64,000 bases of DNA, from contig JASSKH010000017.1 of NCBI GenBank assembly GCA_031763025.1, positions 8,162,254 to 8,226,253 of the forward strand. The letters are read 5' to 3'. The translations under genes were made by a program, and so were the position numbers. A model generated the notes under the pieces. That model was given only the letters and a program-made list of their open reading frames with translations. It did not search any database and was not told the origin of the DNA. The first letter of the stretch is position 1. Every line of letters begins with the position of its first letter. Shown one piece after another: positions 24,366-36,712 of the stretch. The DNA comes from Macrocystis pyrifera. Taxonomy: Eukaryota > Sar > Phaeophyceae > Laminariales > Laminariaceae.

Positions 24366-24596
24366 AGAAATTAAAAAAAATAATAATACTAGTTGACGAC
24401 CCATGACAGAATCGCCAGGATGTCTGAAAATAGTTTCATCATCAATCTGAACAAGACGTGAGCGCTCACTGTAGAACCATACCACCGCACCTATGCACAG
24501 CAGTCGTATGTTTCCGCTAAAACTGAAAATAGCGTCATCAACCGAAACAGGGTGACTTCTCCGCGACTTCATCGGCTCTAACGGCGAGCATAGGCT

Positions 24597-24693
24597 TCAA
24601 CCCTTTTAGTACCGCAGTCCCGTTATTGGGACAAATCACTTGGAAATAGACTTGTTTGTCCCCAAATCGGGACTGCGGTACTAGAGGGGTTAA
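24597..24693. mobile_element. Family B palindromic MITE, copy 3
   Basis: Well-conserved copy: AACCCTTTTAGTACCGCAG and CTGCGGTACTAGAGGGGTT arms around GGGACAAATCACTTGGAAAT. This is close to the family consensus. Confidence 0.9.
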
Positions 24694-25284
24694 CAAATAC
24701 CCTCGTATGATTGTCGGGGGCTGACGTTGACGGTTTCGTTCCTATAATATCGCATCACAGATGTACCTGATATGTTTTAATGTCACCAGCCGGAACAGCA
24801 TCAACTACGCTTTCATGGTAAAAAACAGCATCAATCTACCACGACATGAACCAGGAGGGCAGCGTCATCATTCGCACAAGCAAAAGGTCACAGACAGATA
24901 ATCAATCAGTACGCATTGCATCAGCAATCATATCAAAGCACGACCAAGCAGAACATACATCACCAGCAGCTCTATCAACCAAAGGATAGCATCACAAATC
25001 GACGCATTCACATCGACAAAATAAAAAGTACACCATCAAGCAAGATACCAAGCACTACCAATCACTCACAACATGTCACGAATCAAGCGCAAGGCTGCCA
25101 CCCAGGCGTGGAAGGTCGAAACACAACCATCACCCACTACACCAGAAAACGTCACCAGTCACAATTCTCAATAGACCGGAAAATAGACGTAAACATCACG
25201 CGCCAGGTGATACGTAGTTGCCAGGTATGTATACAGAAACACGCACACCATCATTCAGAACACGATAGCGCAATCAAAGCATAC
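24694..25284. other. CA/ATC-rich sequence, no gene
   Basis: Plus-strand open frame of about 128 codons (24916-25302) is Gln/His/Ser/Thr-rich and runs into a MITE, so it is not treated as a gene. Confidence 0.4.
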
Positions 25285-25393
25285 TATTACGGGGGTCCAT
25301 AGTTAACGGGACCAAATTTTGTTACTAAAAATAGGTAAATATATAGGTTTTTATGTATACCATAGGTCCTATTAACTATGTACCCCCGTAATA
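25285..25393 (-). mobile_element. Family A MITE, copy 7
   Basis: Minus orientation, conserved ends, in sequence of unknown function rich in ATCA. Confidence 0.9.
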
Positions 25394-25895
25394 TGAGCAT
25401 CATCCACCAGAACAAAAAAACAATCATCCCTCAGATATTGGAGGCCTCATTGTCAGAGTCGGGTCACTTTTTTCTTTCGCGACGGTACAGGGGGTACCGC
25501 GGGTTGAGGAGCTCCTTTGGCAATTGTATTTTAGACAATAACAGCTTCGCTGCACCACTGTTTTCACTAACGCTCAGGCTGCCCGAGCACCAAGGCGAAG
25601 ATACCCCGCCCCCACCACCGCCATAGCCCACACTACCGTACACGGGGTAAAATTGGCGACGCTGCTGTCGCCAACAAGAGCAATAATTTCCTTCTCGTTT
25701 CGTTCACTACGTATCATAGTTCGGCGTCGTCGGATCACAACGTCGAGGTCGCAGACAAGAACTTTTCGCTCGACAACTCTATCGCCACCCTCGACTTCAT
25801 GTTCCTCCTTCCCCTGTCCCCCTCCACAATCTTCTCCTCCTCCCCACCTTCTCCCTTCTCCCCATCACCCCTCGGTCTGAGCACTCTCGCGCTGG

Positions 25896-26884
25896 TCATT
25901 TTGAACGCCTCGCGCAACCCATCCCCCCCCCCCCCCCCCCCACCCTCCACACAACGCTCCCGCCCCCCCCCCCCCCCCCCTCTCTCTCTCCCCCCCCCTC
26001 CCTCCCCTTCTCTTCCCCTCCCTCTCCTTCCTCCTCCTCCTCCTCCTCTTGCTCCTCCTCCTGCGGCGGTCGCAGAACACGGATCCCGCAATTCTCCAAG
26101 TGCGGAAGCGACCTGTGTTGCTCCAGCGGTCGTCCGGCGAGCAAGCACTGGAGCAGCTGCAGCGCGTCTCCGTGGCTCACCAGAACCACGGCGCTAGGGC
26201 CGGGGGGAAAGGGCTGACCATCCCCGGTGTAAAAACGCCGGCGGATGGAAACTTCTTTCAGAACCCGCCGCACCATCGCCGCCGTTCGCGCGGCGACCTC
26301 GGAGGCGGGCTCGACCCCGAACTCGCCGTGACGAGAACTCAGTGCGTCGAGCGCCCAGACCTTTTCGTAGCTGGGGGCGTCGTCATGGCCTTCGAAGTCG
26401 CCGAATCCTCGCTCGCGGAGATCTCTGGGGGTTGGGGGGGGGGTGGGGGGTGGGAGGGAGGGGGGGAGGGAGATAGGGAGGGGGGAAGGAAGGGAGGAAA
26501 GGGAGGGAGGGAGGGAGGGAAAGAAGGAGGAGGGAGGGATGGGAGAAAGGAGGAGGGAGGGAGGGGGGGGGAAAAAAAAGGAGGAGGGAGGGATGGGAGG
26601 AAGGGTGAAATGGGGTGAAAATATGCAGCATGCACGTAGGTAAGCATATAACCTTTCATTTGTGCAAACTAATAAACGTGAAGTAAGCACGACTAAACGA
26701 ACAGCAAATATGTAAACGGGAACACGTACCGTAAAACTGGAAACCGCGTAAACATGTGAACCCTGAGTTTTATACATGTAAACCATGTAAAAACATGCTG
26801 TCAAGAAATCGGACAGCCTTCCGACTATCCCCCCGAATACTAATACTACCATTACTACTATTTATAGTACTACTACTACTACTG

Positions 26885-26919
<35 letters not shown>

Positions 26920-29900
26920 ACTACTACTGCCACTACTATTAATACTATTAATACTACCACTACTACTACTGTACTACTACTACTACTACTACTACTGCTG
27001 CTGCTACTACTACTACAACTACAACTGCTACTACTACTACTGCTGCTGCTGCTGCTACTACTACTACTGCTACCATTGATACTACTACTGCGGCTTGACG
27101 CGTGGAGGGAGGGCGTATATCATACATCAAGCACGAACACGGTGAACGCACCCCTCTTCTCGCAGCTCGCAGTCCAGGCACTCCCGGATAGCCTCCGCCG
27201 TCTCCCTGGCTCGAGATAAAGGTGACGTCAACACCTATATGTATCATACCAGGTAGTGGTTCCGAGAGCGAGAAAGGGAGAAAAGGCGTGGGCAGTTTTG
27301 TTTTTCCTTTAGGTAAACTCTCGTTGAACTTGACCCCTTTTCTACATCTGCACCCACTTTTCTTTGTGGGAAAACTACACGTGTGTACGTTTGATACAAA
27401 TCGACATTGTTTTTCGAGAATTGGGAGGCGTGGTTCGACCGAGCGTCTCCAATAGGGTCACCGATCGCACCATAATCCTACTCGTGTTGATGCGTTCACA
27501 CTCGTAGACTACGACTAGTGATAACCGTTGATACGATCGAACCATAAAACATATTTTTGGTTGATATATCTGGGCCTACAAAAACGTCTGGTACAGCAGT
27601 GACAAAAAAAGATCTACCAGGTTCCAGGTGTACGATTCTACGCTGTTCTACAGAGCTGAATTCACAACTGTGTAGAACGAGATCGTTCTCCAGGAATATT
27701 CCTTTGCTCTGCATATGCTTGTACGTGCACGTACTGCGACTATAAATAGCCTAAATACAACGTGGGGGTGGAGGGTGATATAGCTCCGCGTCTATGAAGG
27801 GCTAATTATATTTCTGCACGTTGTGGGTGGGAGCAGAGTACCAAATGGGATCACATCCGGGTGGGATCAGGAGAGCCAAGCCGGGGCCTGTTTCGTTTTC
27901 CCCCGCCTTTTATGGAGAGTATTCCAAGAAACCTATTTATCTACAGCATGGAGAACTCTACTGGTTCATTGAGTAAAGGCTAACACTTTCCTGCAAAGCC
28001 TCTATTTAATATTAGCCAAATATGTCAGGAGACAGCACTTTCACCCCATGACAGACAGCAATTTGTCCTCAACATGCCTTGACTGGCACCAAACCACTAG
28101 ATTTTAGTGTGGAGCGCTCTGCCCTACAATCTCGACAGCGCGTGTTTTGCCTTGCTTGACATATCTCCTGACATATTTGACATTAGCCGTGTACCTGGTA
28201 CCAGGTAGCTCGTAGTAGGCGGGAAGCTACAGGCTACCGGTACACAGTACAGACTCCACGGGTTCCTTGGTCACTCACCATCGTGTTCGCCGGTGAGATG
28301 CCTGCTTGAAGCATGACCCCCTTCAGCTCCTGGCCCGCCTTTCGCGCCTGCGACAAACCTTCCTCCGTCAAGCCGTTGGCGGGATCTTTGCCGCCATCCA
28401 GCGCTGATACTATTTTTCCGGCGACGTTGGGCTTGCTCTGTCCGTCTAGGGGGGGTGGGGTCGGAGTGGGGGTGAGGGCGAGGATGTAGGCCGAGAGCTG
28501 GGGGGGCGTACTCATTTGTTGCTTGCCTTAGTCATTTGACCATTGACCACGCATCCCTTTCGAGACGGAGCACCGTTCCTACTCCTAATAGAGACACCTC
28601 CAACATTTGGGCGCTCATTACGTTGTTTGCATATACTACATAGAAACTTTTGGCAAATCTTATCCCCTTCCTGTTTGGCCTCCTGTGGCCACCATCTATG
28701 TCTTAGGATAGCGATCATTTTCCCGCTGCTGTCTAGCGTATCAAACTCCTCCATGTCACATTCGTCTATTTCCCTCATCTCCTCTTCATCCCGTTCCTCC
28801 TTGTACATTTCACGTTCTCCTACTGTGTGGGTTCTACTCTCTATTGCTTTGCCACACGGGCACCTCTGTGCATCCACTTCCTACTCCTCCCGGCTACTGG
28901 TATACCTCTTTCTTCTTTCTGGCAGGTCCAGGTCACCTATACGAAATCGCAGTTTCAGCGTTTTCGCGGAGTCCATTAGGCCGTGCAAATACGTTTTGAT
29001 TCCTATTCCTTCGCTCAATCCCCCGAACATCTCCAAGCGTTTTTTTCCGATTCCACCTTGTTTCTTAGCGCTAGCCTTTAGCTTCTTTCTATCATTTCTT
29101 CTACTTCTGCCTTGTACCTCCCAAACTTCCCGGCGGACATCTTCTTGGTTTCCCCCTATATCCTTCCATACTTTCTCAACTACGCTATCCCACCTTATTC
29201 CAGCTCGCCCTTTTGTTACTTTCTCGCGTACAGCTCTATCAACTAAGGTGACTGTGACAATCTCTTTTTTTTTCCTTACTTTTATATTGCCATTTCAACT
29301 TTCTCATGTCTCTATTTGTCTTGAGTGGGTACATTCTCAGTTCAGCATCTGTGTGGAGAGATGGGGCGGGGTGTAGTCATTGTCATGGACGGGAGTAGTC
29401 GTTCACCTCGTACATGACATGACAACCGCAGACAGAGAGGTTCGCCGCTTGTTACTTACCAGTACCGGGTACTCCAGGCAAAATGCGCACGACAGCAGAA
29501 TTCTTGCAGGAGAAGCAGCACGACGTGCGACCTGTGCTGCACACGTGACTACCGCAGTACGTACATACACCCACTACAGAATAGGTCCGCCAATAAGAAC
29601 TGCCTGGTACATAATATGCGCACTTTTATTGAGAATGCTAAGAAAATTGGGTCAAGAAAAACGTCTCAGTGGTGAACTCTACGCTAAAATCCTACATAAA
29701 TAATACTCTATGCTCAAGGTTGTTTGAAGATGGCGCCTGAACAAAGAATCTCAGGCTTGCCCAGATTACTCGTGCAGGTGTTTCTTGTTGGCGGGCCTAG
29801 ATACTGCTGTACTATTAATACCTACTGCTAGCAGCTGTTGTCGTGCGTGCATGCGTGGTGCACAGGCGAAGAAGCAGTTACCCACACCTACACCCTCGAG

Positions 29901-30267
29901 TTTAGCAGGAGCTCGGGGCAGACTACTCACGTCGAACCAGAAAGAACGTGCAACCTTGAGGCAAAGAAGGAGCAGCAGGAGGAGAATCGGCATCGCTTTC
30001 GGATGGCTCGTTCACATCTTGCTCGTTTGAACCATCTCTATCCTTCGTCGTTGGGGTCGCTACGGCTGCTGCCGCCGCGGCTGTAGGCGGGGCTCTTTCC
30101 ACCGGTTTCGCTGGCACCGGTTCGGGTGCTGAACCCCCCGCCGAGGTGCGTGGTGACAGGGCGGCCAGCCTGGGCGGCAGACTTGCTCCAGATGCGGGGG
30201 ATGCTGCCCAAAGCAGAACAACAGCGACTTGCACGAGCGCCCAGGAGTTGACGTTCGCCCACATCAT
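25896..30267 (-). CDS. Histidine phosphatase (phosphoglycerate-mutase-like), secretory
   Basis: Complete gene on the minus strand: exons 30267-29931, 28445-28279, 27234-27152 and 26424-25896, all GT..AG and phase-consistent, 371 codons. Residues 1-27 (MMWANVNSWALVQVAVVLLW...) form a signal peptide, suggesting the secretory pathway. A Pro/Ala/Ser-rich linker follows. The split codon at the first junction creates the catalytic histidine of LVRHGQS (His113). Other family signatures are TSPLSRARETAEAI (169-182), the acid LRERGFGDFEG (198-208) and VLVSHGDALQLLQ with the second histidine at 280. The superfamily transfers phosphate through that first His; the substrate cannot be read. The C-terminal tail is Glu- then Gly-rich and may be wrong if a further splice exists after residue ~315. 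Confidence 0.85.
26425..27151. repeat. Intron 3 of the phosphatase gene: GGA-rich and (CTA/CTG)n tracts
   Basis: Holds a GGGAGG-rich tract (26429-26610) and a long ACT/CTG trinucleotide array (about 26840-27090). The trinucleotide array yields Leu/Tyr/Cys frames that are not genes. Confidence 0.85.
28021..28177. mobile_element. Family E MITE, copy 1
   Basis: About 157 bp with terminal inverted repeats TATGTCAGGAGA..TCTCCTGACATA and internal CATGCCTTGACTGGCACCAAA. It lies in phosphatase intron 2. Second copy at 37628. Confidence 0.8.
28501..29345 (-). pseudogene. LINE 3' fragment, copy 1 (reverse transcriptase C-terminus)
   Basis: Minus-strand remnant of a non-LTR retrotransposon. Reading from high to low coordinates it gives the C-terminal region with CPCGKAIESRTH (Cys/His knuckle) and RWWPQEAKQEGDK, ending VNGQMTKASNK and stop. 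An in-frame TAG near 28883 and missing residues show it is dead. The element ends ATGAGTACG plus C run in its own sense. It is truncated at its 5' end near 29345 and sits in intron 1 of the histidine phosphatase gene, antisense to nothing (same strand). Confidence 0.85.
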
Positions 30268-30935
30268 GAACCAATTGTTTTGTTGTCGTCGTTGTAGGTA
30301 ACACCGAGAGCAGTTAATATGTGTCTTTTGTGCAGGGCGATCCCGCGTTCAGCTTTATCTATTTTGAGGGTTCAACTTGAACGACAATCGGGCACTTCAC
30401 CAGAGACACGCTGCGGCAAGCGCTTCAGACTCTGGGTAGCTGTACGAGTAGTACCGCCCAGTGCTGAAGCGAGTGGCGGATATTGATGTTTCAAAACAAC
30501 AAAACAACAGCAAACCAATGAGAAAGTCATTCTCATTGCAGCAAACTGCCATATAAATAATAGGTTTTATAAATATGGCAGGCATTTTCATAGTGGGAAT
30601 GCCTCCCCGTGGGTTCTTCTCAGAGACTGATTTGCTTTGGACCAGTGCGAGACGAAGAACCTGCGCATCAACCAACAGAACAGCATAAGGGCAGACACAG
30701 CGAGTATATCTCCGTTACTAGTTCGCACTAGAGGAAGACATCGTGGTTGCCTTGCTACGGCCCGAAGCGTTAGCTGGAGGTGACCATCACAGGTCACAGA
30801 TTCACAGGACTATCATACCTTTTTGTGGAAACGTTACTACGTGTAAGACGATTCTAGAGGACGAGCCTTGTGCTCAGAAGGCAGAGGTCAGGAGGAAGAG
30901 CTAGGACACTGGGTAACACTTGCGCACGTGTCCCG
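30268..30935. other. Likely bidirectional upstream region
   Basis: Separates the phosphatase start codon (30267, minus) from a possible first exon on the plus strand (30936). No promoter motif is claimed. Confidence 0.35.
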
Positions 30936-31059
30936 ATGTCTCTTCCGGAGAAGCTGGTGGGACGAGACGGGCGGGTGATATGGGATCGGCAGAGCAACAC
31001 GCTGCTCCCCGACCCCGGAACCCTCGTTCGAGAGATCCGTTCGGCTGATGGAGTCACAG
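30936..31059 (+). CDS. Possible first exon of unidentified gene
   Basis: An ATG at 30936 opens 41 codons (MSLPEKLVGRDGRVIWDRQS...) that end in a good donor, ACAG|GTGACA, in phase 1. The composition is exon-like and GC-rich compared with its surroundings. I do not recognise the family and could not place a second exon; a frame at about 34375 is phase-compatible but unconvincing. Confidence 0.35.
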
Positions 31060-32424
31060 GTGACATTTGCTATACCTGATTGTTGCGAGTATACAAAATC
31101 GTAGTGATGTGGAGACCATTTACGGTATGATTCGTGCGAGTACGTAATGTTGCCCACCAAGCGACGCTCCAGCACGAGGCTCACTGCAGCGCATATCGTA
31201 AAAATGCGTTTTCTGTCGCTGATGTTTCTGGTGCGGCTCCTGCTGCGGCTGCTGCGGCTGCTGCTGTGGTTCGGCGGGACTATTTTAATAAATTAGGAAG
31301 AGGAACTGGCTGAGCGCATGCATGCACTGCGCTGCGCAGCCGTGATGAGTGATGCGACGGGTTACTATTAATATTAATACTACTGCTGTACCAGGTATTA
31401 TACTGTAGACTGACGCTCCAGTAGCCAGTATAAGGCACATCGCAGCGCTTGTCGTAAGAATGCGTTTTCTGTTGCTGATGTTTCTGCTGCGGCTGCTCCT
31501 GCGGCTGCTGCGGCTGCAGCTGTGGTTTGGTCGGAACATTTTACTAGTTAAGAAGAGGAGCTGGCTGAGTGCATGTATGTACTGCGCTGCGCAGGCATGA
31601 CGAGTGATGCGGCGGGTTACTACTACTGCTGTATTCAGCTGTAGTACAGCAGTCAGCAACGAGGACGGTGCTACATCCAGCCCGCAATCGCGGGCCGATG
31701 GGTATGGCCGCGTCTCCGCACTGAGTAATATTCGCACGACTTACCGTATTGCCGTTGTATTGCTGTAGTGCTGTGTGTGTGTGTGTGTGTTCTTCACATT
31801 AAACCGTTCTTCTACTCGTCGACATCCAGCAAGCCCAGTGTCCGTGCTGATTCTTCACCCTAGAAAGATACGAGCTCTGTGGTCACAGACTACGACACAG
31901 AGATAACACACCGTAATGCATTAATAGCCTACGTAATACCATGCCTTCGCACTACAGGTGCGGCCGACACAACATACATACATACGCCAGCAACCAAAAT
32001 ACACCATAAAGAAAGAGAAGCAACGAAAAAACCAAACCGAAAAAGAACAAGAAAAAGAAAAAGAAAAGGAGAAGAATCCCAAATAAATAAATAAAATGGG
32101 AAGCCAAAGCTCAGACACATACATACTTACCCCGAGCATGAGCCAAAAGGGACGTGCAAGGGGAAAGATACGAGAAGGAAAAAGGGGACTATGCATCCCG
32201 GTGAACACTTAACTAAGTAAAAAGAGCAATAGTGAGTGGGCCAAAATACGCTCGTCACCCACCCACTATGTAGTACTTCTTTCATAAGGATAAGAAGGGA
32301 AAAAAAATCAAAATGCATACCGAACGGCCGCAGCAGTTGGCGGTACGAGTAGCAAAGAAACGTCCAACCTATTAGTCGGCCTGGTACCTTGCTACCCTAT
32401 CTGCGGTCTCTCTGCTACTCTCTT
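31060..32424. repeat. Duplicated GCTGCTGCGG/ACTGCGCTGCGCAG region
   Basis: A ~220-bp block (31185-31370: CGTTTTCTGTCGCTGATGTTTC, GAGGAACTGGCTGAG, CATGCACTGCGCTGCGCAG, GTGATGCG) recurs at 31435-31625, a tandem duplication. A short (GT)n follows at 31778. The rest has no recognised content. Confidence 0.75.
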
Positions 32425-34008
32425 CTACCGCGGTTTCCCTTCTACTCCTCCTGCCCCCCCCCTCCTGCCCCCATACACTTGTACGATGTTCCTTCTACCT
32501 CTCCTGCTGTTAACCCTCCCCCCATTCCCTCTAACACTACTCGCAGCGGATGCACGGCGCTGTCTACTCAGCTTTGCCTCAGCCTCGTGCCACCTGCCCA
32601 TGAACTGTTCAGCTGCTTCGAGGATTCCCCGGTACCACTTTCCCGTCTGTTTTGCTGCAGTGGGCCACAGTGCGGTCCCAACTCCAAAGACTAAGGGGGA
32701 GTCTTCCGTTGATCCCTCTGAGGCTTTGAACACTCTAAGGTCCTCAGCAATTGCCCTAGGCCAAGTCTTAGGCTGCCCGCCTGGTTTCGGGCTCCCCCCA
32801 CCAGCGATCGTCCCGAACATCAACCGACTGGGCAATCGCCCCTCGTGTTGCCGCACCACAGCCCCCGCAAAGAAGAGTCGCCGTTTACGGATGGTCGTTT
32901 CGATACTTTCGCATCGTGTTATCCTGAGCGCCTTCGCATACGAGAGGGTGGTGTGGTCGGTGCGTAGTCGGCGCTGCTGGAAACCAATGACTCGCAGAAG
33001 GACTTCGTGGTGGGCTGATCGAAGCTTGGCGAAGTGGTCCGCATTGAGGGTCCACGTCACGCAACCGTACAGCAAGGTCTCAATCACCTCGGCCTTCAGC
33101 ATCCGGACTTTCAGACTAAGCGGTGCGTTCGTCCTATCGTACAGTTCCGGACCATACCGTTTGAGGCATGCCCGCATCAGACGGATTCGTCGCTCGATTT
33201 CGAAGGAGAGGTCAGCGTTCTCGTGGATAATGCCTCCTAGGTACAAAAACTGGGTCGTCTGTTTATACTTTTGGCCTGCAGCTTCGATCGCGAGCGGTGA
33301 GGTGGTAAACGTCTGATCCGGTGTTCGTAGGAGCATCGTCTCTGTCTTCTTCTCGGATACCGTGAGACCTACTGCTTCGAAGACAGTCACGATGACTGTC
33401 ATCATTCTCGCAAGGCCTTCCGCCGACTTCGAGACTATTCCTGCATCGTCTGCATACAACATGCCCCACACAGCCCTTTGCACGCATGCCAACGGTTCCT
33501 CTTTTCCGACAACCCTGTCCTCTTCGAGATGAACCAAATCCCTTACGATGCATTCGTCTTTGCTGAAGCGTACCAGCACGATGTGTATCGCAGCGGCGAA
33601 GAACACGTTGAACAGTAACGGCGATAGTACGCAGCCTTGCCGCAGTCCCTGGGTTACATTGAACCAGTCCGAGTGTTCACCGTCATCCGCACGCACGCGA
33701 GCCCGCATGCCTTCGTGAAAATTGCGAATGATTGTGAGCATCTTGGTTGGTACACCAAGGCGTGTGAGTACCTCCCACAACAGTTCTCGGTCGACAGAGT
33801 CGTACGCTTTCTGCAAGTCGATAAAGCACATGTACAGGGGGATTTTCTTCTGCCGCCCGAGCTGCTGCAACCGGCGCACGACAAACAGCATATCGACTGT
33901 TGACCGTGCGGGGCGGAAGCCACACTGTTCTTCAGGGAGTATATGCTCTGCGATGCTGTACGTAGTGCTGCTGTTGTCCGTATATAGACACCTGGTACTT
34001 GACAGCAT
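32425..34008 (-). pseudogene. LINE reverse transcriptase, 5' truncated
   Basis: Open frame of 527 codons with no internal stop. Reverse transcriptase blocks are clear: [12 protein letters not shown] (29-40), [12 protein letters not shown] (62-73), [14 protein letters not shown] (121-134) and the catalytic YADD (185-188), then EKKTETM and a C-terminal [20 protein letters not shown] region. This is a non-LTR (LINE) type. Homology begins near residue 21; the first ~20 residues are host or decayed sequence, and the endonuclease and N-terminal part are absent, so this is a 5'-truncated insertion. The last ~30 codons are Arg/Gly-rich and may read past the original end. The intact frame suggests a fairly recent insertion. 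Confidence 0.9.
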
Positions 34009-35128
34009 CAGTAGTGGTGGTCCCGCGTTGTAAGGAATACCACAGGTACTTTCTAAGGTGAGTACGGCGATAAGGCGGCCTAAAATGTCTTGACACCACT
34101 ATTAGTGGCAGCTTGTACTAGGCGAGTCGCCTGCTGCAGGTATAGGGCGACTCGCCCTATATAGGTACTATAATAGCACATGTACAAGGCGGGCGGTCGC
34201 CTTACTCGGACGACCCCGACACAGAAAAAATTATCACACCCTCAGGCACCGCCCCTCCCCTCGGCACACAGACAGTAGTCCATTGTTTTCGCGTCTGCGA
34301 CACCTACTCGTACGCATCTGTGCAATACCAGGTACCTGGTATACGATTGTTCAGGTATATCGGTGACCTTCGGCCAGTCGGAAGAGTACGCTCAAGCCAG
34401 CGGCAACGACGAGACGCCATGCGCCTCCCCCCTCCTTCCCCACCGTTCACATCCACACCTCCCTCCACGGCGAAGTCCACTGCCTCACACAACCATACCC
34501 CCCCCCCACCCCCCTTCCCTCCGTTCAAATCCATCTCTCTTCCTGGGTCGCCTCTACCGCACCCATGAGTTGTTGTCTAGGATAGAAGGTACGGAAATTG
34601 GGGAATCTGGTGTGGCCCCCGTGTGGTTCCAGTGCTTTGAGAAACGTTATATTATAGCATTGTAGTAGTAGTCTTTCTCCTCACCACGTACCGCGTTCAG
34701 GCGACTCGGGGGAGTGGCTCTATACCTCAGTCAAAATCGAACTTTGAAAAGAAGTTGTTGGTGCAAGGTGACAAACAAAACCCATGGTGGTGCGTGGACA
34801 TCGCGAAACCAAAAAGCTTTAAAACCTTGAGACTGTGAAAAGAAGCGGATGGTGTCACTCGGCCGAGTGTCTCTGCGAGGTTGCAAGGCAAGGAAGGACC
34901 TACAGCAGTACAAGTGATCGCCCCGCCATACGTTGCACCAATCTGCGCCGGCCAAAACGGGCTTGCATGATGGCACATGCGTAGAAGAGGTCGGCCACTG
35001 GAGGTGCATCGCAGAGCGAAAACTATTTGCCCGTCATGGTTTTTCAGAGATCGTTAGGGCGTTTCTGATTGCTCAGCTTGTAGTGTGCAGTAGTGTCCGG
35101 CGTTTTTTCATGATGTGCAAGGCGTTTG
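34009..35128. other. No confident gene
   Basis: Includes a C-rich tract (34425-34545). Two short stretches (about 34375-34425 and 34540-34590, RLYRTHELLSRIEG then a GT) look weakly exon-like on the plus strand but could not be linked to anything. Confidence 0.3.
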
Positions 35129-35239
35129 TTACGGGCAGGGGTCCATAGTTAATAGGACCTATGCTATCGATAAAAACCTATATATTTACCTATTTTTACT
35201 TTCAATATTTGGTCCTATTTACTATGGTCCCCCGTAGTA
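35129..35239 (+). mobile_element. Family A MITE, copy 8
   Basis: Plus orientation; left terminus damaged (GTTACGGGCAGGGG), right terminus GTCCCCCGTAGTAA. Confidence 0.85.
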
Positions 35240-35651
35240 ACATCCAGGTGCAGTACGATGCTGAAACAACTGAAAAAAAAAAAAACTGCCGAAAGTAGTA
35301 GGGGACTTTATTGTGTTGCAGGTACACTACTAAAGGTCCCACAGCTGCCCTGCACCGCAGATCACCCCGATGTAGCGCCTTTGAGGTGGACGTCGAAGCT
35401 TGCGAGAAAGTACGTGTCCTGGGAGTAAAAATAGAACACACGTTCTCTTCGAGCTCCAAACCTGAACGTTGGCACCCAGCGGCCAGTGATCTGGTGTTGT
35501 GTTCGCTACACGGCTGATATAAGGCGATACCTGGTACGCCTTATTTATATAGGTACTATACTCGTATTATTTAATAGTCGAGTACGACTGTAAGATGACG
35601 TCAAGCCGCTTGTCACTACAGCAGTAGTGGTCGCCGTATAACCGGACCGCT

Positions 35652-35755
35652 ATTAACCCTTTTGGTATTAGTAGTGCAGTCCCGTTTTGGGGACAAATGA
35701 CTTGGAATTAGACTGGTTTGTCCCCAAATCGGGACTGCCGTACTAAAGGGGTTAA
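35652..35755. mobile_element. Family B palindromic MITE, copy 4
   Basis: ATTAACCCTTTTGGTA and TACTAAAGGGGTTAAT ends, with GGGGACAAATGACTTGGAAT core nearly identical to copy 3. Confidence 0.9.
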
Positions 35756-35951
35756 TAGCACTGCTGTATATTTTAGAGGATACATTTATCGTACGTATCA
35801 TACGCGCATGGATACGAGTACCGTTTATGGTCACATCATACACGGGAGTAATCGGGAATGTTCATCTCTTTTCGATACTGCAGAGTTATCCGTAGTATGT
35901 TCTCAAGAACATTGTCCCGGAAATGTGGTTGCAGTCAGCTGTAAAGGGTAC

Positions 35952-36060
35952 TATTACGAGGGACCATAGTAAATTGGACCACATACTATAAGTAAAAATA
36001 TGGAAATACTTGGGGTTTTGTGTGTAACGTAGGTTCTATTTACTATTGTCCCCCGTAATA
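35952..36060 (-). mobile_element. Family A MITE, copy 9
   Basis: Minus orientation, moderately diverged (TATTACGAGGGACC; GGTTCTATTTACTATTGTCC). Confidence 0.87.
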
Positions 36061-36175
36061 TGATATTTGTCGGAAGGCCGAAGGAGCTGCTCTTCTGTTG
36101 CCGGTTCTCGAGTAGTGCGAGCGAGCTGCCAGAGACGAGGTTGCGCCTAGCAACGCGTGACTCAAGAAAAAAGTG

Positions 36176-36430
36176 TCCCTCAGTCCTTCCTCACCCCTCC
36201 TTGTTCCTTAGCCCTGCCTTGCTCTTGAGTCCTTGCTCGGCAATCCTTGCCCCATAGTCCTTGCTCTTTAGTCCTGCCGCCCGTCAGCCCTTGCTCCTCA
36301 ACCCTTGTTTTTCGGTACATGCTCCTCAGCCAGTTCTACTAAGCCCTTGCTCCCCAGTTAATGCTCGTCAGCTAGTGCTCCCTGGTCCTTGCTATCCCTC
36401 AGTCCCTATTCGTCAGCTCTTCGTCACGTC
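36176..36430. repeat. Degenerate AGTCCTTGCTC minisatellite
   Basis: About 15 units of 15-20 bp built on CAGTCCTTGCTC(C/T). The plus-strand Leu/Ser/Cys-rich open frames are its translation. Confidence 0.85.
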
Positions 36431-36441
36431 GTATCTGCGCT

Positions 36442-36664
36442 CTTAACCCTGTCAGGACTGCAGTTCCTTTCTGGGCACAAACTAGTCAAATTCTAAGTAC
36501 TTTGTCCTCAAAACGGGAGTGCAGCATATACTATTACGGGATACCATAGTAAATAGGACCAAATATTTTTGATAAAAACAGGGAAATACAAAGGTTTTTG
36601 TTACAAAGGTTTTTGTGTGTGCCGTAGGTCCTGTTTACTCTAGGTCCCCCGTAATAAAGGGGTA
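36442..36664. mobile_element. Family B MITE, copy 5, interrupted by family A
   Basis: The B element begins TTAACCCTGTCAGGACTGCAG and reaches AAACGGGAGTGCAG before a family A copy (36532-36656). AAAGGGGT after the A copy could be the displaced B terminus. Confidence 0.65.
36532..36656 (-). mobile_element. Family A MITE, copy 10
   Basis: Minus orientation. It carries a small internal duplication of TTACAAAGGTTTTTGT, which makes it longer than other copies. Confidence 0.88.
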
Positions 36665-36712
36665 CATTCGTGCCAGGGATAATCGGTAATTTGTTACCAG
36701 GTAATTTGTACC

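Noticed and set aside
28543..29376. 277-codon plus-strand frame
   Set aside because: Antisense of the LINE 3' fragment, whose minus-strand reading has family motifs.
35311..35517. 68-codon plus frame with FEVDVEACEKVRVLGVKI
   Set aside because: Follows a GCAG acceptor-like site, but no partner exon or family could be named, so it is not called.
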